Source: Anthoceros angustus (Eukaryota > Streptophyta > Anthocerotopsida > Anthocerotales > Anthocerotaceae). Taken from it: a stretch of 64,000 bases of DNA. The stretch covers positions 372,001 through 436,000 of the forward strand of contig MU008161.1 of the NCBI GenBank assembly GCA_010909165.1. The letters run 5' to 3'. The notes beneath the pieces were generated by a model. It searched no databases. It had not been told where the DNA came from and worked only from the letters and a program-made list of their open reading frames with translations. A program made the translations under genes and the position numbers. This document shows, in pieces, positions 58,924 through 64,000 of the stretch. Each line of letters opens with the position of its first letter. Position 1 is the first letter of the stretch.

Positions 58924-59658
58924 TGCCCCCAAAGGAGTTGGAGGAGGTCACGGGAGAAGAAGGGCTAGAGGAGAATGCGGTCACAGGGAACCCAGGTGCC
59001 TTGTTTGGGGACGGGAGCAAGCAGAGGCCGAGCTGAGGAGGAGCGGCCCGGACAAATGAGTCAGATCAGAATGTCACCCTACACCACGAGATGCCTCCTG
59101 ACCCTACATTCGGGATAGAGGGCCCAGAAGGGAGTGGTCCGGTGAGGAGAGAGGAGCGGAAGCTAAGGGGAGGACCCGTGGTAGGGGACAAAGAGGTCTG
59201 TTTCCAGGGGGAAGGGATGGACCTTGCGGTTTGTCTTCCGGAGTTAGGGACCAATTTGTTGGCGTCTGGTGAACCGCCTCAGCGGACTCAAAGCGAATGG
59301 ACTCCGATTCCTCCTTCAATCGGATCCTAGCGGATGGGGGGCGCACCGGGGAGCATGGGGGCAATACCCAACACCCGGCATACCGCTGCTGTAATTAGAG
59401 GAAGATATTGTGGTGATGAGTTGTCCGCCGCATCTCGGAGTGAAGTCCAATCAAGGCCGGTGAGACTGCCCCGCCCGGCAGGATCAAGGATAATCAGTTG
59501 GGCGCCCGGACTGTGGTTGGGGATTGGGTTGCCAGACGGGGAAGTCCGCCGCGGTCAACAACAGCCCAATCGCCGTATAAGTAGGTACCCATGCGTAAGG
59601 ATCTGGTATCCCTCCTGCGTGTGTAGGTAGCTGGCAATAGGGCCGGCTTTCCGGTTGT

Positions 59659-59664
59659 AATAAA
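59659..59664 (+). terminator. Poly(A) signal of the diverged LTR copy (counterparts 43615 and 53664)
   Basis: AATAAA within TGTAATAAAG..., aligned with the same signal in both giant LTRs and followed in each by ATAAGAGG and GTTGATG strings. It shows the 56453 copy is an LTR relative and not just a related gene. Confidence 0.6.
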
Positions 59665-59751
59665 GGCACTGCCTTAGAGACAATATAAGAGGGAGGTTGC
59701 CGCCCCTGTAATGCGAGTTTCCTTTTGGAGTTGATGTCGTGTTGTGCATGA

Positions 59752-61556
59752 AACACCATAATATTTGAAGTGGTCAATATACGGTCGCCGTAAAACCCCA
59801 CCAATTTCAGATTCACCATGCCCAAAACCCATGATTCTTAATGTTTTGCCACGACGGTCTCATATCGCTTCGTCCGCGGTTTGGTCCGCTTTGGACAAAA
59901 TTTTGCCTCGGTATGGTGCACTACAAGATGTGGGGCCAAGATGCCGCGCCTAAAAGAAACTCAACTTAACTAATATAAAACTATAATTGATCTCGAACTC
60001 GCGATCTATGATTCTTAGCCAGTTTTTACCACTTTACCAACTTTAGGAGACAACAAAATTTTATGATATGCAAATAATATATCAATGAAGGTGCCAATAT
60101 GCTAGCACCCTATGCTCTTATGCTCCTCCATAGGGCTGCGCCCGTAAATAGGTTTTCTATGAGCGTGCACTGTGTCCGCATTAACACTAGGGCTTACAAC
60201 CACTTGTCCCGCACCCATGCACATTATGACTTACATATATTAGGCCACGATCGCGCTTGCTTGCGCAAGAGAATGAGAAAAACACACCACCTTTCACACT
60301 TCCGATCACGACGCAGCCTTGGTCGCTCACAAAGATGGTGTCCAACATACAAAAACGATTCAATTGCTATGACCTCAGAAAGATAGTCGCGGCCTACACG
60401 GAGCTCGAGAATAGGGAAGAAACTTGGTCGTGTCATGTCTCTCTTCACCGTTCCGATTCAAGTGAAATTTGAGATCATGAATATTAGGGCATGGGTAATT
60501 TCAAACGGCGTGCTTAGAAAACCTTTGAAATTTGAAAATAATTTCCATGATTTTGAGTTCAAGTGTACAAATTATTAGAATAATGGAATTTAAACCAAAC
60601 CAATCATCTATCACTTTTACAACACAAACTATGCTCTCATTTCAATCCATATTACCTATTCCCTACACAATATGAAAAGTTTACCTATACATATGTTACC
60701 TTTAAAGACATGAAAAGTTTACCTTTAAAGCGCCAAGACGCCTAAAAGAAGACTTGAACTCAAGACCTCTTATTTCCAACTTTCAAGGCTTACCACTCCA
60801 TTAACTTTCCCATATGCAAATAATTGGAAGCACAAAGTATATGTTGAATGAGGGCTGCATGCGGTGCCCTCATGCCCTCATTCTTCTTCTTCTTCATCAT
60901 GCCCTTATGCTCCCCATGCTCCTTGTTTTGATAGCCGCCGAGAAGCCATCACGGTTCGGTGGTTTCTTAGCCACTAGCCTAGGGTGTCTAACCGATGTTG
61001 AGCATCCGAGAAGCCATTACGGTTCGTAGTTTCTCGAGGAGTGTTTGTTGACGTCCAGCCATTGCCAAAGGCCATGAATCTTGGCCGGCATGCCGGCGCC
61101 CAATGCACGTAGCCTTTGAGCATGACGCCGATGCCTGCCGCCTAGGTGTGTCACTTACGGCGTGTTTAGGGTCTTCACGCCCCTACCGTTGTACACAATG
61201 ACATCGACCGTCCGGATTGGATGTATAGCACGATATAGAAATAGCCGTATGCATTCCCTTCGGCGCCGCAGAGATGGTCGCCCATGTTCAGTTCCTGTTG
61301 TTTAACGAATGGCATGCACTAACGACATGGGCATCATTTCCATTGAAAACAATGGTCTACTTGTAGGTCAAACCCTTCGTCTACCATTATAAGCCGCTAG
61401 AAGATATAAAATTCTCTACAACACCCTAATTGTGTGCTTTCTTCTACAGGGTATGCTCAAATATACATTTCAATGCCCATCGAAAACCCCGTTTCGCGTA
61501 TATTCACGTCAAAAGCCGCTTGATGTATATTCAGCCGCTTCAAATATTATGCTGTT
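59752..61556. mobile_element. 1.8-kb DNA transposon with terminal inverted repeats, non-autonomous
   Basis: Left end AACACCATAATATTTGAAG (59752-59770); the right end reads AACAGCATAATATTTGAAG on the opposite strand (61556-61538). The similarity fades over about 40 bp, with AGCCGCTT repeated near the right end. Both ends are flanked by ATGA (59748-59751 and 61557-61560), a probable 4-bp target duplication. It splits the diverged LTR copy, which resumes at 61561. No transposase is seen. The interior is AT-rich with tRNA-like fragments. Superfamily not assigned. Confidence 0.7.
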
Positions 61557-61560
61557 ATGA

Positions 61561-61990
61561 GGACTTTTGGGCCAACTGCTAATGCTTTGCCCAAGTCACC
61601 GAGCAGGCGAACTTCCCGGAGAGGATTATCCAGGTTCAGGTGATGAACCCCTAATGCGTGGAGGTGATAACAGGTGTTGAGGAACCTCGACCTTTGCTCC
61701 TCAAGAGTGGGGCGCAAGTGACAAGTGGACCGGAGCAGACAAGGGAAGCCGGACGACCAGCGGAAGGTGGGAGAGCTCGGATTGGCCGGACCGCATGAAC
61801 GTGGACGCGGAGGTGCTGCAACCCGACATTTCATCGAATCGCGAGACTATACAACGACGAATTGTGGAGGTGCATGCGCGAGTGAAGAGAAGAACGGAAG
61901 GGACACGAGGACGTGAACGAGTCCTTAAACGTTCGGCGATACTGGGCGTGTATGGTAGAACCTGATATGGAACATGAGTGGGAGAGGTGA
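61561..61990 (+). mobile_element. Diverged LTR 3' segment beyond the transposon insertion
   Basis: Weak but ordered similarity to the end of LTR A: AGTCACCGA (61595-61605 against 43728) and CGTGAACGAGTCCTTAAACG (61912-61931) against the CGCGAACGGGTCTCAAACG segment near 44007. This makes 56453-61990 one old LTR relative interrupted by an insertion. Similarity is lost after about 61960. Confidence 0.45.
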
Positions 61991-62289
61991 GCGGAGAGTG
62001 TAGAGAATTCGGGCGGTGGTATGGCTAGGTCCCGGGTTGCAACCTCCAGCGGTTGACATTGCGTAGGGTGGTTCATACCCTTGTTCTCGGCGGAAGGGTC
62101 GGGATGTACCTTGAGCATCGTTTTTGGCACAACGCCCGCGTCGACTTTGCCCTTCGTTTGAGTTATGCATTGTAATATGACACGCTTCGGCAGTTGGACT
62201 CCCACACTCAAGATGGGCAAGCCTGCTCGACTTAGGGGAAGGTTTCTGTGGTTGGCGCTTGGTGGGAGGAAGATTTGGAACAAGCACCT

Positions 62290-62513
62290 CCACATTCACT
62301 GGAGTTAATGCTTAGCATGTTTTGGTTGGTTCTCCATTGGAGTCCCTGTCTCCTGCGCAAGCAGATCAAGGAGACATCAACCCAAACTATCGATATCTTG
62401 ACCAAAAGCTTACCATGTGACCAGCCCATAGCCTGCACTTCACTCCTTGGAGTTTGCGCACTCCCTAGCCAAGATAGTTTATCTGCCCTATATGTCTAGT
62501 ATGAGGGGGAGTA
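62290..62513 (+). pseudogene. 3' end of a Ty1/copia pol and polypurine tract
   Basis: KEIKETSTQTIDILTKSLP (62364-62421 region) matches the conserved end of copia RNase H (DILTKSLP is the usual D(I/M)FTKPLP). After a short tail and a stop comes the purine run TGAGGGGGAGTA (62502-62513), the usual copia PPT. Upstream pol is not recognisable. Confidence 0.75.
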
Positions 62514-62514
62514 T

Positions 62515-62800
62515 TGGAATGCTCGTCTCTGTATTGGTATTGGAATGGTACATCCTAGATAGATGGGCAGATCCTAGATGTGAACAGTCACACCCTTTCG
62601 CGATAACTACATAAGGCACAACGTACCCAAGAAACTGACTCTTTCCTAATAATTCTTCTCCTCTATCCCATCTCGTACATGCATCCTGGCCTGCCTGATT
62701 TCTTATACCTTGCCACTGCGTGCCACCACCCTTAATAGCATTCTTTAATGTTGTAGAGCATTGCGCATTGCCCGACGATGGGGAAGAGCACATGACAATA
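62515..62800 (+). mobile_element. Probable copia 3' LTR start
   Basis: Begins TGGAATGCTCGTC directly after the PPT, as copia LTRs do. The right end is not fixed because no partner LTR is present; 62800 is an estimate. Confidence 0.55.
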
Positions 62801-63162
62801 TAATCGTTTTTTAATTGAGCAACACAACCTGATCATGATAAAGTTACATAGATATATCATTGTCCAAATTCCAAACATACCCCATGTCTGAAGCAGTACG
62901 CCATCCACTCCTGGCCTGCAACAGTAGTCAAATGGAACGGGTTATCGGTCGGAATGAAATGGTAGAAACCAGGACTCGGAAACGGAATAGTAAAAGAACA
63001 ACTTGCGGATCTAAAATATGATAACTGGCTATTGTAACTGATTCTTAGATTCGTCCCGAATTGGGGCACGCTAAACTCCCGTGGACGAGTTATTCTGCGT
63101 AAGACTACTACTATGAATTGAATTGAATGATCCGAGTGGCCCGATCGTGATCGGCGTCGAGG

Positions 63163-63637
63163 AGGGTGTCATTTGACTCGTCCCCAAGCTCGGTCCCATT
63201 CCAGATGTGTTAAAAAACATAGGACCGGAGGTTCTTCAAGAGTCCGGTCCCCACCGTCGGTCCCCTATTTTTGTCGGGGACCGAGGGTTCGTAAAAGGTC
63301 CGGTTTAAAATTAGTAAATTACTTAATTTTATATCCAAAGGTTTATATTTATTATACAGGGACCCATCTTATAATTGGTAAGGTCATAAAGATACTTACC
63401 AATTGGATCTGTGGGCTATGTCTTTATTTATCTAATACTTGGAAAGACTAGCCCCGACAATAGAATATATTAGACATTTGTGTTTTTATATTATTATTAT
63501 TTATAAATTATTTAATATTTATTATATTTAGTGACCAAGGTCGCGAAAAGGCACGGTCCCTGCTCGGTCTGGGACCGAGCATAGCCAGGCTAGGCGGTCC
63601 CGGGGACTGAGATAGTACTCGGTCAAAATGACACCCT
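63163..63637. mobile_element. 475-bp MITE-like element
   Basis: Left end AGGGTGTCATTTGACTCG; the right end on the other strand is AGGGTGTCATTTTGACCGAG. The interior has GGTCCC/GGGACC-rich arms able to fold back and an AT-rich centre (63300-63530). No target duplication recognised. The ends resemble hAT-type MITEs, without proof. Confidence 0.65.
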
Positions 63638-63658
63638 GGACTACTGGACATAGGTCAT

Positions 63659-63707
63659 TGTTGCCGTACTCTCGTTCGAACATCGTTGCCGTACTCTCGT
63701 TCGAAGG
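63659..63707. repeat. 25-bp direct duplication
   Basis: Two adjacent copies of a unit CATTGTTGCCGTACTCTCGT plus TCGAA, one mismatch (CATTG / CATCG), next to the MITE-like element. Confidence 0.85.
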
Positions 63708-64000
63708 GTGCAAGCAGCTGAAGGCATGCCTATGAGTCCCCGAAGGCCATAAATGCGCATACCCCATGCCACCCCTCCTTGGAGACTATCTTCGGGACAG
63801 GAGGATGTTAATCGTAGAGGAAGAACCCCTCGTGGGAGAAGAAGAGGAAGAAATCTAGTATTTTCCTTTGACTTGGTACTCAACAATTTGTACCAAGGTG
63901 TGCCTAAGCTCCTAGCACCAAGGGCATTCACCCCCTCCAGACATCGAAGTGCAGGATGCTTAACAGCCACGTTCTAATAAATGTGTGTCCATTTTGGCCT
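63708..64000. other. Window end without recognisable gene
   Basis: About 290 bp in which I see no family signature; a partial gene running out of the window cannot be excluded. Confidence 0.4.

Noticed and set aside
1-64000. CRISPR arrays, bacterial operons, rRNA or complete canonical tRNA genes
   Set aside because: No regularly spaced repeat-spacer array, no Shine-Dalgarno gene strings, no rRNA stretches; tRNA-like pieces are degenerate.

Overview
The window is nuclear DNA of a land plant. Evidence: a four-exon gene for the photosystem I antenna protein Lhca4, a plastid RETICULATA-RELATED protein, a plant glyoxylate/succinic semialdehyde reductase, GT-AG introns of roughly 60-450 bp, and Ty1/copia and Ty3/gypsy retroelements. 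I cannot name the species; compact introns and retroelements lying close to genes would suit a seed-free plant, but that is inference.

Layout. 1-2026: no recognisable gene. 2027-8993: a triplicated 2-2.5 kb block holding the probable promoter and leader of the next gene. 8994-10411 (+): a CCDC25 homologue (6 exons). 11415-11800: a minisatellite. 12061-12849 (-): a single-exon FRA10AC1 homologue, convergent with CCDC25. 13204-15075 (-): a GLYR-type reductase (8 exons, 300 aa). 14088-25037: three successive overlapping tandem duplications starting inside that gene; they produced a truncated, frameshifted second copy and a ten-codon third copy. 25038-29416: AT-rich DNA and a small non-autonomous LTR element. 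30092-32227 (+): RETICULATA-RELATED protein (8 exons, 419 aa). 32982-34232 (+): a conserved plant protein of unknown function (3 exons, 347 aa). 34685-35874 (-): LHCA4 (265 aa). 36330-37440 (-): a decayed copia RT/RNase H. 37926-56266: nested Ty3/gypsy elements. 56453-61990: a diverged piece of the same kind of LTR, split by a 1.8 kb DNA transposon. 62290-62800: a copia 3' end. 63163-63637: a MITE-like element.

The most unusual item is the inner Ty3/gypsy element (39817-54281). It is bounded by LTRs of about 4.4 kb, placed exactly by a primer-binding site and a polypurine tract. Inside each LTR is a decayed reading frame of about 2.4 kb for a coiled-coil protein. A third, diverged copy at 56453-58923 matches it with differences concentrated at synonymous codon positions, which suggests the LTR-borne gene was once under protein-level selection.

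The second theme is repeated local copying. Four duplication junctions carry short homologies, one unit has an internal patch that looks like template switching, and copies differ mainly by short indels. This could be real microhomology-mediated rearrangement, or partly poor consensus quality in repeats; single-copy genes in the same window have intact frames.

All exon coordinates were derived by hand from splice consensus, reading phase and family similarity. No database search or alignment program was run.
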